Below are positions 43,116 to 52,855 of a stretch of DNA of 64,000 nucleotides, piece by piece (the stretch's first letter is position 1; the number at the start of each line of letters is the position of its first letter). Below the pieces are notes generated by a model, which was not told the DNA's origin, made no database searches, and saw only the letters and a list, made by a program, of their open reading frames with translations. The DNA comes from Bacteroidota bacterium (GTDB taxonomy: Bacteria; Bacteroidota; JABWAT01): contig JABWAT010000002.1 in assembly GCA_013360915.1 (NCBI GenBank), forward strand, positions 186,001 through 250,000, in the 5' to 3' direction. Both the position numbers and the translations under genes were made by a program.

Positions 43116-44222
43116 GTGTCAGTATTAAATGCAAAAGTGGTGGTTCTGGCCGGTGATGGAATCGGTCCGGAAGTCATCGAGGCCTCCATTCCGGTCATGA
43201 TGGCCGTCGGTAAACAGTACGGTGTCCGGTTTGAGCTGGAAAACCATCTCTTTGGAGGTTGTTCCATCGATAAACACGGTGTTCCGGTAACCGAAGAAAC
43301 CCTCAACGCGTGTCTGAAAGCCGATGCGGTTCTGCTGGGAGCTGTTGGCGGACCGAAATGGGAGTCGATGCCTCACCACCTGAAACCCGAAGCCGGCCTT
43401 CTTAAACTCAGAAAGGTCCTCGGACTGTATGCGAATCTCCGTCCTGCCAAGGTTTACACCTCCCTGGCCGGAACCTCAACCCTGCGTGAATCGGTGATTA
43501 AGGGTGTTGATCTGGTGGTCGTTCGTGAACTGACCGGCGGGTTGTACTTCGGTGAGCCCCGCGGTCTCGATGAAAATCGTGGCTGGAACACCATGGCCTA
43601 TACCCGCGAGGAAATTGTCCGGATTGCCAGGAATGCCTTTGAACTGGCCAAAAGCCGGCGGCATATTCTCACCTCGGTCGATAAGGCCAATGTGCTGGAA
43701 GTGTCGCAATTCTGGCGTCAGGTGGTGAATGAAGTTGCCAAAGACTATCCGATGATCCGGGTGAACCACATGTATGTCGATAATGCTGCCATGCAACTGG
43801 TCCGGAATCCGGGTCAATTTGATGTGATGCTGACCGAAAACATGTTTGGTGATATCCTCAGTGACATTGCCTCCATGATTCCGGGAAGTCTCGGCATGCT
43901 TCCATCTGCCAGTCTGGGAGATAAACATTCTCTGTATGAACCGGTTCATGGATCGGCTCCTGACATCGCCGGGCAGGATAAAGCCAATCCGATTGCAACC
44001 ATTGCCTCGATTGCCATGATGTTTGACCGCACGTTTAAAATGCACATGGCCGCCGACAGTTTAAATCAGGCCATTGAACGGGTTCTGAATGCCGGATTCC
44101 GTACCGCAGACATTGCCGCCCCCGGAGAGAAGACCGTGGGTACCAGGGAAATGGCAGCCAAAATTGAAGCCTCGTTTTCCGACGTGTATGCCGATCAACC
44201 ATTCGGCTTTGCAGTCGGCTGA
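43116..44222 (+). CDS. leuB: 3-isopropylmalate dehydrogenase
   Basis: A 368-aa NAD-dependent enzyme for the third leucine step. [10 protein letters not shown] is the N-terminal motif, [22 protein letters not shown] carries substrate-binding residues, and [29 protein letters not shown] holds the metal-binding Asp residues and nicotinamide contacts. [18 protein letters not shown] closes the active site. I chose the GTG at 43116, 7 nt after GGAG, over a TTG at 43110. Note that leuB precedes leuA here. Confidence 0.95.
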   Translation: MSVLNAKVVVLAGDGIGPEVIEASIPVMMAVGKQYGVRFELENHLFGGCSIDKHGVPVTEETLNACLKADAVLLGAVGGPKWESMPHHLKPEAGLLKLRKVLGLYANLRPAKVYTSLAGTSTLRESVIKGVDLVVVRELTGGLYFGEPRGLDENRGWNTMAYTREEIVRIARNAFELAKSRRHILTSVDKANVLEVSQFWRQVVNEVAKDYPMIRVNHMYVDNAAMQLVRNPGQFDVMLTENMFGDILSDIASMIPGSLGMLPSASLGDKHSLYEPVHGSAPDIAGQDKANPIATIASIAMMFDRTFKMHMAADSLNQAIERVLNAGFRTADIAAPGEKTVGTREMAAKIEASFSDVYADQPFGFAVG

Positions 44223-44239
44223 AAGAAAGGAAACCATCC

Positions 44240-45835
44240 ATGCCGGAACGGATTATCATTTTCGACACCACCCTGCGTGACGGCGAACAGTCACCGGGTG
44301 CATCGCTTTCTGTCTTTGAAAAAGTGGAAATTGCCAGACAACTCGAGCGATTGGGTGTGGATGTGATCGAAGCCGGATTTCCGGTTTCCTCTCCTGCACA
44401 GTTCGAAGCCGTTCAGCGGATTTCCGATCAGTCCACAGCGATCATTGCTGGTCTTTGCCGTGCTGTTGAAAAAGACATCCGGACAGCCTATGAGGCGTTA
44501 AAGAATGCACGGCGCAAGCGGATCCATACCTTCACCAGTACTTCCGACATCCATATTCTCGGAAAATTTGGTGATCCGCGGTATGGTCAGACCCTGGCCG
44601 AAAAGCAGCAAACCATTCTTAAGATGACGGTTGATGCCGTTTCCTTTGCCAAAACCCTCACCGCCGATGTGGAATATTCTGCCGAAGATGCCGGCCGTAC
44701 CGATATCGGATATCTGGCCGAGGTGATTGAAGCAGCGATTGCAGCAGGTGCCACCACGGTAAACATCCCCGATACCACCGGTTATTGCATGCCAGAGGAG
44801 TTCGGAAAGAAAATCGCTGAACTGAAACGTCGGGTTAAAAACATCGATCAGGCGGTTATCAGCGTCCACTGTCATAATGACCTCGGGCTGGCCGTAGCCA
44901 ATTCGTTGTCGGCTGTTCTGAATGGGGCCCGTCAGGTCGAATGTACCATCAACGGAATCGGTGAGCGGGCAGGAAATGCCTCGATGGAAGAAATCGTCAT
45001 GGCACTTACCGTCCGGAAAGATCTCTGGCCGTTTGAAACCGGTATTCAGACCCAGGAAATCTACAATTCCAGTAAAATGGTCTCTGCATACACCGGCCTG
45101 ATCGTCCAGCCGAATAAGGCCATTGTGGGCGACAATGCGTTTGCTCATGAATCGGGCATTCATCAGGATGGCGTTCTGAAAAACCGTCAGACTTACGAAA
45201 TCATGACTCCTGAAACGGTTGGGGTACTAAAAAATAAAATTGTTCTTGGCCGTCACTCGGGCCGTCACGGACTTGTGGCCCGGATCCGCGCCATGGGTTT
45301 CGAAATGACCCCCACGGAATTGGACGACCTGTATGAAAAATTCCTCGATGTCGCAGACAAGAAAAAGGAAGTGTATGATGACGATCTGCGGGTGCTGATG
45401 GGTGAGGAAGTACAGCGTCACCATGAGGAACAGGTTTATGATCTGGATTACCTGCAGGTGACACTCGGGTCCACCATTGTTCCGACGGCAACCGTCAGGA
45501 TCAAAACGAAGAACGGTCCGGTTCAGGCCAGTTCGGCAGGTGATGGTCCCGTTGATGCAGCATTTAAAGCACTGGAAGCAGCCACCGGTACTTCATTGAA
45601 AATCGAAAATTATCAGGTCCGGTCGGTTACCAGCGGGCGCGATGCCATGGGTGAGGTCATCTTACGGATCAGAGACAATGGAAAAACGTTCACTGGAAAG
45701 GGCACTTCGACCGATATTATTGAGGCCAGTGTCCGGGCTTATCTGAATGGATTGAATCATAAATTTCATATGGAAAAAATGTGGCAGGACCAAAATGCCA
45801 CGGTTTGGCAGGATAATCCGGTCCGGTTTGTTTAA
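44240..45835 (+). CDS. leuA: 2-isopropylmalate synthase
   Basis: A 531-aa enzyme joining acetyl-CoA and 2-oxoisovalerate, the committed leucine step. IFDTTLRDGEQSPGASLS is the LeuA start with metal-binding Asp. VHCHNDLGLAVANSL carries the two metal-binding His residues, and GIGERAGNASMEEIVMAL follows. The C-terminal ~130 residues (after QVTLGSTIVPTATVRIKT) are the dimeric allosteric leucine-binding domain, so feedback inhibition by leucine is likely. The start has GAAAGGAAA upstream and lies 17 bp after leuB. Confidence 0.95.
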   Translation: MPERIIIFDTTLRDGEQSPGASLSVFEKVEIARQLERLGVDVIEAGFPVSSPAQFEAVQRISDQSTAIIAGLCRAVEKDIRTAYEALKNARRKRIHTFTSTSDIHILGKFGDPRYGQTLAEKQQTILKMTVDAVSFAKTLTADVEYSAEDAGRTDIGYLAEVIEAAIAAGATTVNIPDTTGYCMPEEFGKKIAELKRRVKNIDQAVISVHCHNDLGLAVANSLSAVLNGARQVECTINGIGERAGNASMEEIVMALTVRKDLWPFETGIQTQEIYNSSKMVSAYTGLIVQPNKAIVGDNAFAHESGIHQDGVLKNRQTYEIMTPETVGVLKNKIVLGRHSGRHGLVARIRAMGFEMTPTELDDLYEKFLDVADKKKEVYDDDLRVLMGEEVQRHHEEQVYDLDYLQVTLGSTIVPTATVRIKTKNGPVQASSAGDGPVDAAFKALEAATGTSLKIENYQVRSVTSGRDAMGEVILRIRDNGKTFTGKGTSTDIIEASVRAYLNGLNHKFHMEKMWQDQNATVWQDNPVRFV

Positions 45836-45867
45836 ACGGATTGGTCAACTTAAAGAAGGGAACGACT

Positions 45868-47163
45868 ATGGGAATGACAATCACCGAAAAAATCCTGGCT
45901 AAATCGGCCGGACGGGACCGTGTCACACCGGGTGAATCGGTGTGGCTGAATGTCGATGTACTGATGACGCATGATGTGTGTGGTCCTCCCACCATCGATA
46001 TCTGGAAACGGGAATTTGGTCCCGAAGCCAAAATCTGGGACAAGGAAAAGCTGGTCATTTTCCCTGACCACTACATTTTCACCGCAAACTCACACGCAAA
46101 CGCCAATGTGAACAAATTGCGTCAGTTTGCCGCCGAGTATAACCTGCCGAACTATTACGATGTAGGAACCAGCCGCTACAAGGGTGTTTGCCACATGGCG
46201 CTGGCAGAAGAAGGATACAACGTTCCCGGTACCGTTCTTTTTGGTACCGATTCACACACCTGTACATCGGGTGCTTTCGGAATGTTTTCGACCGGTGTCG
46301 GAAATTCGGATGCTGCCTTTATTCTGGGAACCGGAAAGATTTGGGAAAAAGTCCCGGAATCGATGCTGTTCACCTTCGATGGAGAAATACCTCCTTACCT
46401 GACTGCAAAAGACATGATTCTGCAGATCATCGGGGATATCACCACCGACGGAGCCACCTACCGGGCCATGGAATTCAATGGTGATGGCGTGATGTCTCTT
46501 CCAATCAGTGAGCGGATGACGTTAACCAACATGGCGATTGAAGCGGGTGGAATGAACGGAATCATCGAAGCCGATGCACTGACTGAAGCGTATGTGAAGG
46601 CCCGGACATCGAAACCGTATGAAATTTTCAAATCGGATCCCGATGCAAAATATGTGGCCAAATACCGTTACAACCTGGCCACCATGGAACCACTTGTTGC
46701 CAAACCACACAGTCCGGATAACCGCGATACGGTCCGTAATGTTCAGGGAACGAAACTGACGAAATGTTACATCGGTTCCTGCACAGGTGGCAAACTCGAA
46801 GATTTCATCTTCGCTGCCCGTCTGCTGTTCGGCCAGACAGTAAAGGTTCCGACCTTCCTCGTTCCGGCCAGTACCTGGGTCGATTCTCAACTGGATGTTG
46901 AAACCGTCAATGGGGTTTCCCTGCGTGAAATCTTCCAGAAGGCGGGTTGTATCATGGGTGAATCAAGTTGTGCAGCCTGTCTGGGCGGACCTTCCGATAC
47001 CTTCGGACGGGCCCAGGATCAGGAGGTGATCATTTCCACCACCAACCGGAATTTTCCGGGACGGATGGGTAGTAAAAAATCGTCGGTTTATCTGGCTTCT
47101 GCGCTCACCGTTGCTGCGTCTGCACTGACGGGTGTCATAACCGATCCACGTGATGTGATGTAA
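45868..47163 (+). CDS. leuC: 3-isopropylmalate dehydratase large subunit
   Basis: A 431-aa [4Fe-4S] aconitase-family subunit. The frame is open from a TTG at 45841, but GAAGGG at 45855-45860 fits the ATG at 45868. FPDHYIFTANSHANANVNKLR, GTDSHTCTSGAFGMFSTGVG and the cluster ligands (Cys in KCYIGSCTGGKLED, then Cys-x2-Cys in ESSCAACLGGPSD) are present. It is shorter than the enterobacterial LeuC (about 466 aa) and nearer the HacA/archaeal-type length. It pairs with leuD 17 bp downstream. Confidence 0.94.
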   Translation: MGMTITEKILAKSAGRDRVTPGESVWLNVDVLMTHDVCGPPTIDIWKREFGPEAKIWDKEKLVIFPDHYIFTANSHANANVNKLRQFAAEYNLPNYYDVGTSRYKGVCHMALAEEGYNVPGTVLFGTDSHTCTSGAFGMFSTGVGNSDAAFILGTGKIWEKVPESMLFTFDGEIPPYLTAKDMILQIIGDITTDGATYRAMEFNGDGVMSLPISERMTLTNMAIEAGGMNGIIEADALTEAYVKARTSKPYEIFKSDPDAKYVAKYRYNLATMEPLVAKPHSPDNRDTVRNVQGTKLTKCYIGSCTGGKLEDFIFAARLLFGQTVKVPTFLVPASTWVDSQLDVETVNGVSLREIFQKAGCIMGESSCAACLGGPSDTFGRAQDQEVIISTTNRNFPGRMGSKKSSVYLASALTVAASALTGVITDPRDVM

Positions 47164-47180
47164 GGAAAGGGAAACAGATC

Positions 47181-47744
47181 ATGGAAAAAATCATAACTGG
47201 TAAAGCCTACGTATTGGGTGACAAGATTGATACCGATCAGATCATTCCGGCCGAACATCTTGTCTACAGCCTTTCCGATCCGGAAGAAAAGAAAAAATAT
47301 GGTCAGTATGCCATGTCGGGAGTTCCGCTGAACGAAGCTGGATTACCGGAAGGCAAAAAACCGTTCATCAACGGAGATAACTGGCAATCGGAATACTCCA
47401 TCATCATTGGCGGATCCAATTTCGGATGCGGCTCTTCCCGTGAACATGCGCCCTTTGCCATGCAGGTGGCGGGTGTGAAAGCGGTGATTGCAGAAACCTA
47501 TGCCCGTATTTTCTACCGGAACTGCGTGGATGGTGGTTTTCTGATTCCGTATGAATCATATGAAAAGGTGAATAACCGCATCCGGACCGGAGATGAACTC
47601 GAAGTGGATGTCAAAGCCAATCTGGTTAAAAACCTGACCACTGGCGAAACCATTTTACTGAAACCTCTCGGCGATGTGGTTTCCATCATCGAGGCAGGTG
47701 ACCTGTTTACCTATGCCCGTCAGTCCGGAATGCTGGCCGGATAA
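47181..47744 (+). CDS. leuD: 3-isopropylmalate dehydratase small subunit
   Basis: A 187-aa swivel-domain subunit that completes the LeuCD active site. GKAYVLGDKIDTDQIIPAEH is the LeuD start and GGSNFGCGSSREHAPFAMQ carries the substrate-binding Ser and Arg. The family has no iron-sulphur cluster of its own. It follows leuC by 17 bp and precedes cimA by 9 bp. LeuCD may also serve the citramalate branch, as in other organisms that use CimA. Confidence 0.95.
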   Translation: MEKIITGKAYVLGDKIDTDQIIPAEHLVYSLSDPEEKKKYGQYAMSGVPLNEAGLPEGKKPFINGDNWQSEYSIIIGGSNFGCGSSREHAPFAMQVAGVKAVIAETYARIFYRNCVDGGFLIPYESYEKVNNRIRTGDELEVDVKANLVKNLTTGETILLKPLGDVVSIIEAGDLFTYARQSGMLAG

Positions 47745-47753
47745 GGATCAGCC

Positions 47754-49355
47754 ATGAGTGAACTTTCTCGCATCGAACTGTTCGATACCACCCTGCGTGA
47801 TGGCACGCAGGGCGAGTCGGTCAATGTGTCGGTGAACGACAAACTCATGATCACCCGCAAACTTGATGAGTTCGGGATCGACATCATCGAAGGCGGATGG
47901 CCGGGAAGCAATCCGCGGGATGCCGAGTATTTCAAAAAGGTGAAGTCGCTTGCCGGTCTGAAAGCACGTATTTGTGCATTCGGATCAACGGCCCGCCTGC
48001 TGAACAAGGTGCGTGAGGATCAGAACCTGAATGCGCTTCTGGCCAGTGAAACACCTGTGGTTTCCATTTTTGGAAAAACCTGGCGTCTTCATGCCGATGT
48101 TGCACTGGGAATTACGGCGGAAGAAAATGAGCAACTGATTTTTGAATCGGTCCGGTATCTGGTTTCAGAAGGCCGTCAGGTTGTTTTCGATGCCGAACAT
48201 TTCTTCGATGGCTATAAGGATGATCCAGCCTTTGCGCTGACCATGCTCAAAGCTGCAGTCAGCGGAGGAGCCTCCACACTGGTTCTGTGTGATACCAATG
48301 GGGGAAGTCTCCCGTTTGAGGTGGACCGCATGGTCAGAGAAGTGGTTGCTCAGGTTTCGATTCCCGTTGGAATTCATGCTCATAATGATGGAGAGCTGGC
48401 TGTTGCCAACTCGGTTACTGCCGTCAATGCCGGGGCCACCCATGTGCAGGGAACCATTAACGGTTTCGGGGAGCGGTGCGGCAATGCAAATCTCTGCTCC
48501 ATCATCCCGAATCTGATTCTCAAACTCGGCAGGAAAACCACCCGCCCGGTGGCGCTGGATCAGTTAACAGCCTTGTCCCATTTTGTGGATGAAACGGCCA
48601 ATATGGTGCCGATCAACCGTCAGCCCTTTGTTGGAAAATCCGCTTTTGCCCATAAGGGCGGAATTCACGTCTCGGCCGTTTTGAAAGACGGCCGGTTGTA
48701 CGAACACATTGCACCCGAACAAATTGGTAATCATCAGCGGGTGCTGGTTTCTGACCTGTCGGGGCAAAGTAACATCCGTTATAAGGCCCATCAATTGGGA
48801 ATCAATCTGGATGAGCATCCCGATCTGGCAAGACGTCTGGTCGACCGGATAAAGGCCATGGAATTTAAAGGCTATCAGTTTGACGGGGCCGATGCTTCCT
48901 TCGAACTGCTTCTCCGGACCGAAACGGGTGAATTCCGGCCCTATTTTAATCTGATCGATACCCGTGTTGCGATTTCATCGAACGACATCCGTCAGATTTC
49001 CCACAGTGAAGCAGTCCTGAAACTCGAGGTCGATGGGGAAGTGGAACATACCGCCGCCGATGGAATCGGACCGGTGAATGCCCTTGATAACGCACTTCGC
49101 AAAGCCCTTGGGCGGTTCTATCCTCAGATACATGAAACGGAACTGGTTGATTACAAGGTCCGGGTTCTTGATGAAAAGGATGGAACGAAAGCCAAAGTAC
49201 GTGTACTGATCGAAACGGCTGGTGCCGATTCCTTCTGGGTAACTGTGGGCGTTTCCGAAAATATCATCGAAGCCAGTATGCAGGCACTCATTGACAGTCT
49301 GAATTATAAATTGTTTTGTGACCGTGTTCCTGTCCGCCATCCCGCAGGGGTCTGA
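47754..49355 (+). CDS. cimA: (R)-citramalate synthase
   Basis: A 533-aa LeuA paralogue. LFDTTLRDGTQGESVNVSV is the family start; the GTQGE of this subgroup differs from GEQSP in LeuA. DIIEGGWPGSNPRDAEYF, GIHAHNDGELAVANSV with metal-binding His residues, and GFGERCGNANLCSIIPNL are typical of the long CimA type. A C-terminal LeuA-like regulatory domain is present. It makes citramalate from pyruvate and acetyl-CoA, giving 2-oxobutyrate for isoleucine without threonine deaminase. Its place in the operon, with no ilvA, fits this route. Confidence 0.9.
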   Translation: MSELSRIELFDTTLRDGTQGESVNVSVNDKLMITRKLDEFGIDIIEGGWPGSNPRDAEYFKKVKSLAGLKARICAFGSTARLLNKVREDQNLNALLASETPVVSIFGKTWRLHADVALGITAEENEQLIFESVRYLVSEGRQVVFDAEHFFDGYKDDPAFALTMLKAAVSGGASTLVLCDTNGGSLPFEVDRMVREVVAQVSIPVGIHAHNDGELAVANSVTAVNAGATHVQGTINGFGERCGNANLCSIIPNLILKLGRKTTRPVALDQLTALSHFVDETANMVPINRQPFVGKSAFAHKGGIHVSAVLKDGRLYEHIAPEQIGNHQRVLVSDLSGQSNIRYKAHQLGINLDEHPDLARRLVDRIKAMEFKGYQFDGADASFELLLRTETGEFRPYFNLIDTRVAISSNDIRQISHSEAVLKLEVDGEVEHTAADGIGPVNALDNALRKALGRFYPQIHETELVDYKVRVLDEKDGTKAKVRVLIETAGADSFWVTVGVSENIIEASMQALIDSLNYKLFCDRVPVRHPAGV

Positions 49356-49394
49356 CTCCGTATAATTCCCACCAAAAAACTGAAAGGTATCCGA

Positions 49395-51872
49395 TTGACG
49401 TCCTCTCCCTGGCTGGTACATAAATTCGGTGGCACCTCGGTCGCCAACGCCGACCGGATTGCCAACGTGGCCTCGATTCTGACCAACGATCACAAAGGAA
49501 AAACGGCAGTGGTGGTCTCTGCCATGAGTGGTGTGACCGATGCCCTGCTTGGGTTGCTGGAATCAGCCCGGACCCGTCAGGATGGGGTCTACGATCAGAT
49601 TGATACACTGAGAAAAAAACACCTCGATGCCATCCAGGCCCTGGTACCACCCGATTACCGCACAGAATTGGTGGCCGCCATTCAGGCCGATTTTCATGAT
49701 ATTGAAGACATCCTGCGCAGTGTCTGGATTACCCGTGAATATTCACCCAGGACCCGGGATTTTGTGTCGGGTCTGGGAGAGGTATGGTCGTCCCGGTTTC
49801 TGACAGCCCGTTTCCGTTCACAGGGAATTGAGGCCGTCTGGCTGGATGCGCGTCAGATTCTTGTGGTCGAACCCACCACATCCACACCAAATATTTTATG
49901 GGAACCCTCCCAGAAAAAAATGCAGGATTTTCTCTCTTCTGTGAATCCTGACTGGATGGTCATCACGGGTTTTGTGGCTCAGACCGACGATGGCATTCCT
50001 ACCACATTGGGGCGGAACGGATCGGATTACTCGGGCTCCATTTTCGGAAAACTGCTTCAGGCCGGATCGGTAACCATCTGGACCGATGTGGATGGTGTGA
50101 TGTCTGCCAATCCGAAACAGGTGCCGGGTGCCGTTGTCATTCCCGAAATGACCTATGAGGAAGCCGTTGAACTGGCCTATTTCGGAGCCAAGGTGCTTCA
50201 TCCCAGTACGATGGCTCCAGTGATGGAATCGGGCATTCCCATTTACATCAGAAACACTTTTAATCCCTCTTTTCCGGGAACCCGGATTTTTACCACCTCA
50301 AAAACAGATAACGGAAGTGTGGTCACCGGATTTTCGACCATCGACAAAGTGGCCCTTATCAACGTCGAAGGAACGGGAATGATGGGGGTTCCCGGCATTT
50401 CTGCCCGGCTGTTTTCTGCCCTTCATGAGAAGTCGATTTCGGTTATCCTGATTTCGCAGGCCTCCAGCGAGCATTCTATTTGTTTCGCCGTTCCCGAAAA
50501 TCAGGCCAATCAGGCCAAAAAAGTGGCTGAACATGCGTTTTTTTCCGAAATCCACCATGGAAAAATCAGTTCGGTCACCATTGAGCATCACTGCAGCATT
50601 CTGGCCGCAGTGGGTGAATCCATGTCGGGCAAACCAGGCATTTCCGCGAAGTTTTTCGGGGCACTCGGCAAAGCAGGAGTTAATATCCGGGCCATTGCGC
50701 AGGGATCATCCGAACGGAATATCAGTGTCGTGATTGATGCCGACGAAACCACGAAGGCATTACGTGCTGCTCACTCCGGATTTTATCTGTCGGACCAAAC
50801 CCTGTCTGTGGGGCTGATCGGACCAGGTCATGTCGGAACCACGCTTCTGAACCAGATTGCCTCAGAATCAGCCCGGCTGAAATCCGAATTTGGCATCGAC
50901 ATCCGAATCCGGGGCATCATTTCTTCAAAAAAAATGGTACTCAGCAATCATGGTGTGAATCTGTCCAAATGGAAACACGACCTCGATCAGAGCGAAACCG
51001 AGCCGGATCTTCAGAGTTTTATCAAACATATCCATGCCGATTACTATCCGCACAGCGTCCTGATTGATTGCACGTCCTCTGCAGATATCGCCGGAATGTA
51101 TGTAGACTGGCTTCGTGCCGGAATTCATGTAATCACGCCGAATAAAAAGGCGAATACGGCCGCTTATTCCTATTTTGAAGCCCTCCGGAATGAAGGAAAG
51201 CAGATTCAGAAGCACTTCCTGTATGAAACCACTGTGGGGGCGGGTCTTCCGATTATCGGAACCCTTCGTGATCTGGTTCAGACTGGTGATCAGATCATCC
51301 GGATCGAAGGGGTGCTTTCAGGAACGTTGGGTTACCTGTTCAGTTCTTTCAATGGAAAAGTTCCCTTCAGTCAACTGGTGAAACAGGCGCGGGATTTCGG
51401 ATATACAGAACCCGATCCGCGCGATGACCTTTCCGGAATGGATGTCGTCAGAAAAGTGGTGATCCTGGGAAGGGAAATCGGACTGAAAACGGAAGTGGTG
51501 GATATTCCCGTGGAAAACCTGGTACCTCCATCTCTCAGAAAAGGCAGTATCGAGGAATTTCTCGCTGGTTATTCGGTGTCGGATGAGGCCATGGCAGCCC
51601 GGTATGAGGAGGCAGAGAAGAATGGTCAGGTACTCCGGTATGTTGGTGTGATCGATCCGACTGGCCAGTCCCGGGTTGAACTGCGCACCTATCCGAAGGA
51701 TCACGCGTTTGCCCGTATTCAGGGAAGTGACAACATTGTGGCCTTTACCACCAGACGATATGAGAAACAACCTCTGATCGTTCAGGGACCGGGAGCCGGC
51801 CCTGAAGTAACAGCCGCGGGTGCTTTTGCCGACCTGCTACGGTTATCCGCCTATCTCGGAGGCGTGCTGTAA
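49395..51872 (+). CDS. thrA: Bifunctional aspartokinase/homoserine dehydrogenase
   Basis: An 825-aa fusion that catalyses the first and third steps of threonine synthesis. The aspartokinase part (1 to about 290) has VHKFGGTSVANADRI, the substrate segment DFVSGLGEVWSSRFLTARF and GRNGSDYSGSIFGKLL. Two ACT domains (about 310-465) include NVEGTGMMGVPGISARLFSAL and VNIRAIAQGSSERNISVVI, suggesting threonine feedback. The dehydrogenase part (about 470-825) starts SVGLIGPGHVGTTLL and includes TPNKKANTA and ETTVGAGLPIIGTLRDLV. The start is a TTG with AAAGG upstream. thrB begins on its last base. Confidence 0.95.
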   Translation: MTSSPWLVHKFGGTSVANADRIANVASILTNDHKGKTAVVVSAMSGVTDALLGLLESARTRQDGVYDQIDTLRKKHLDAIQALVPPDYRTELVAAIQADFHDIEDILRSVWITREYSPRTRDFVSGLGEVWSSRFLTARFRSQGIEAVWLDARQILVVEPTTSTPNILWEPSQKKMQDFLSSVNPDWMVITGFVAQTDDGIPTTLGRNGSDYSGSIFGKLLQAGSVTIWTDVDGVMSANPKQVPGAVVIPEMTYEEAVELAYFGAKVLHPSTMAPVMESGIPIYIRNTFNPSFPGTRIFTTSKTDNGSVVTGFSTIDKVALINVEGTGMMGVPGISARLFSALHEKSISVILISQASSEHSICFAVPENQANQAKKVAEHAFFSEIHHGKISSVTIEHHCSILAAVGESMSGKPGISAKFFGALGKAGVNIRAIAQGSSERNISVVIDADETTKALRAAHSGFYLSDQTLSVGLIGPGHVGTTLLNQIASESARLKSEFGIDIRIRGIISSKKMVLSNHGVNLSKWKHDLDQSETEPDLQSFIKHIHADYYPHSVLIDCTSSADIAGMYVDWLRAGIHVITPNKKANTAAYSYFEALRNEGKQIQKHFLYETTVGAGLPIIGTLRDLVQTGDQIIRIEGVLSGTLGYLFSSFNGKVPFSQLVKQARDFGYTEPDPRDDLSGMDVVRKVVILGREIGLKTEVVDIPVENLVPPSLRKGSIEEFLAGYSVSDEAMAARYEEAEKNGQVLRYVGVIDPTGQSRVELRTYPKDHAFARIQGSDNIVAFTTRRYEKQPLIVQGPGAGPEVTAAGAFADLLRLSAYLGGVL

Positions 51873-52855
51873 TGCCGGGATTAAAAACGGAGGCCCTTCA
51901 ACAGAAAGCCTCGGCAATGGCTGGTGAATCGGTGACCGTTTTTTCGCCCGCAACGGTGGCCAATGTGGCCGTTGGATTCGATATTCTCGGTCTGGCCCTG
52001 CATTCGGTTGGTGATACGGTCACAGCTGAAAAGACTGCTGAGCCAGGAGTCAGAATCCGGTCGGTGACCGGACTTCCGCTCGATCTCCCTCTGGATCCTG
52101 CAAAAAACACAGCCGGTTGGGTGGTTATCCGTCTGCTCGAAACAGTGAAACCCGACTTCGGTGTTGAACTTTCGGTTAAAAAGGGAATTCCGCTGGGCAG
52201 CGGCATGGGTGGATCTGCTGCTTCGGCTGTTGGTGCCCTGGTTGCGGTGAATCATTTACTGGAAAAACCGTTGTCGAAACCAGAGTTACTTTCTTACGCC
52301 CTGTTGGGAGAGGAATTGGCCAGCGGAAGTCCGCATGGTGATAACGTGACTCCCTGTTTGTTTGGTGGATTGACCCTGACCCGGAATCTGAATCCGGTTG
52401 ATGTGGTTCAGATACCGGTTCCGGCCAGTCTGATGGTTGTGGTGGTTCATCCCGATTACCGACTGGATACCCGGATGAGCAGGGCGGTTCTGAGAAAAGA
52501 ATTGCCTTTGAAAGATTTTGTTCAGCAATCAGCAAATCTGGCCGGATTTCTGGCTGGTTGCTATACACAGGATATGAACCTGATTGGCCGGAGTTTCCGG
52601 GATGTACTGATTGAGCCCCGTCGTTCGATTCTGATTCCGGGATTTGACCAGGCCAAGTCTGCTGCTCTGGCTGCAGGCGCGCTTGGTTGTTCCATTTCCG
52701 GATCCGGCCCCAGTGTATTTGCATTGGTTCCAGACCGGGCAACCGGTGAAAGTGTGGCATCGGGAATCACGGCCTCTTTTTCCCGCGAGGGAATCACCAG
52801 TTCCTTCTGGATTTCAGAAGTAAACATGGATGGTGCAAAGCGGGTGGTTGCATGA
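51872..52855 (+). CDS. thrB: Homoserine kinase
   Basis: A 327-aa GHMP kinase that phosphorylates homoserine. The ATP-binding motif is KKGIPLGSGMGGSAASAVGA near residue 105, after VFSPATVANVAVGFDILGLA at the N-terminus. SGSGPSVFAL near 272 is the third GHMP motif. The TAATG overlap with thrA gives a first ATG at 51872; a second ATG at 51917 (MAGESVTVF) would remove 15 residues that relatives often lack. It overlaps thrC by 4 bp. Confidence 0.93.
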   Translation: MPGLKTEALQQKASAMAGESVTVFSPATVANVAVGFDILGLALHSVGDTVTAEKTAEPGVRIRSVTGLPLDLPLDPAKNTAGWVVIRLLETVKPDFGVELSVKKGIPLGSGMGGSAASAVGALVAVNHLLEKPLSKPELLSYALLGEELASGSPHGDNVTPCLFGGLTLTRNLNPVDVVQIPVPASLMVVVVHPDYRLDTRMSRAVLRKELPLKDFVQQSANLAGFLAGCYTQDMNLIGRSFRDVLIEPRRSILIPGFDQAKSAALAAGALGCSISGSGPSVFALVPDRATGESVASGITASFSREGITSSFWISEVNMDGAKRVVA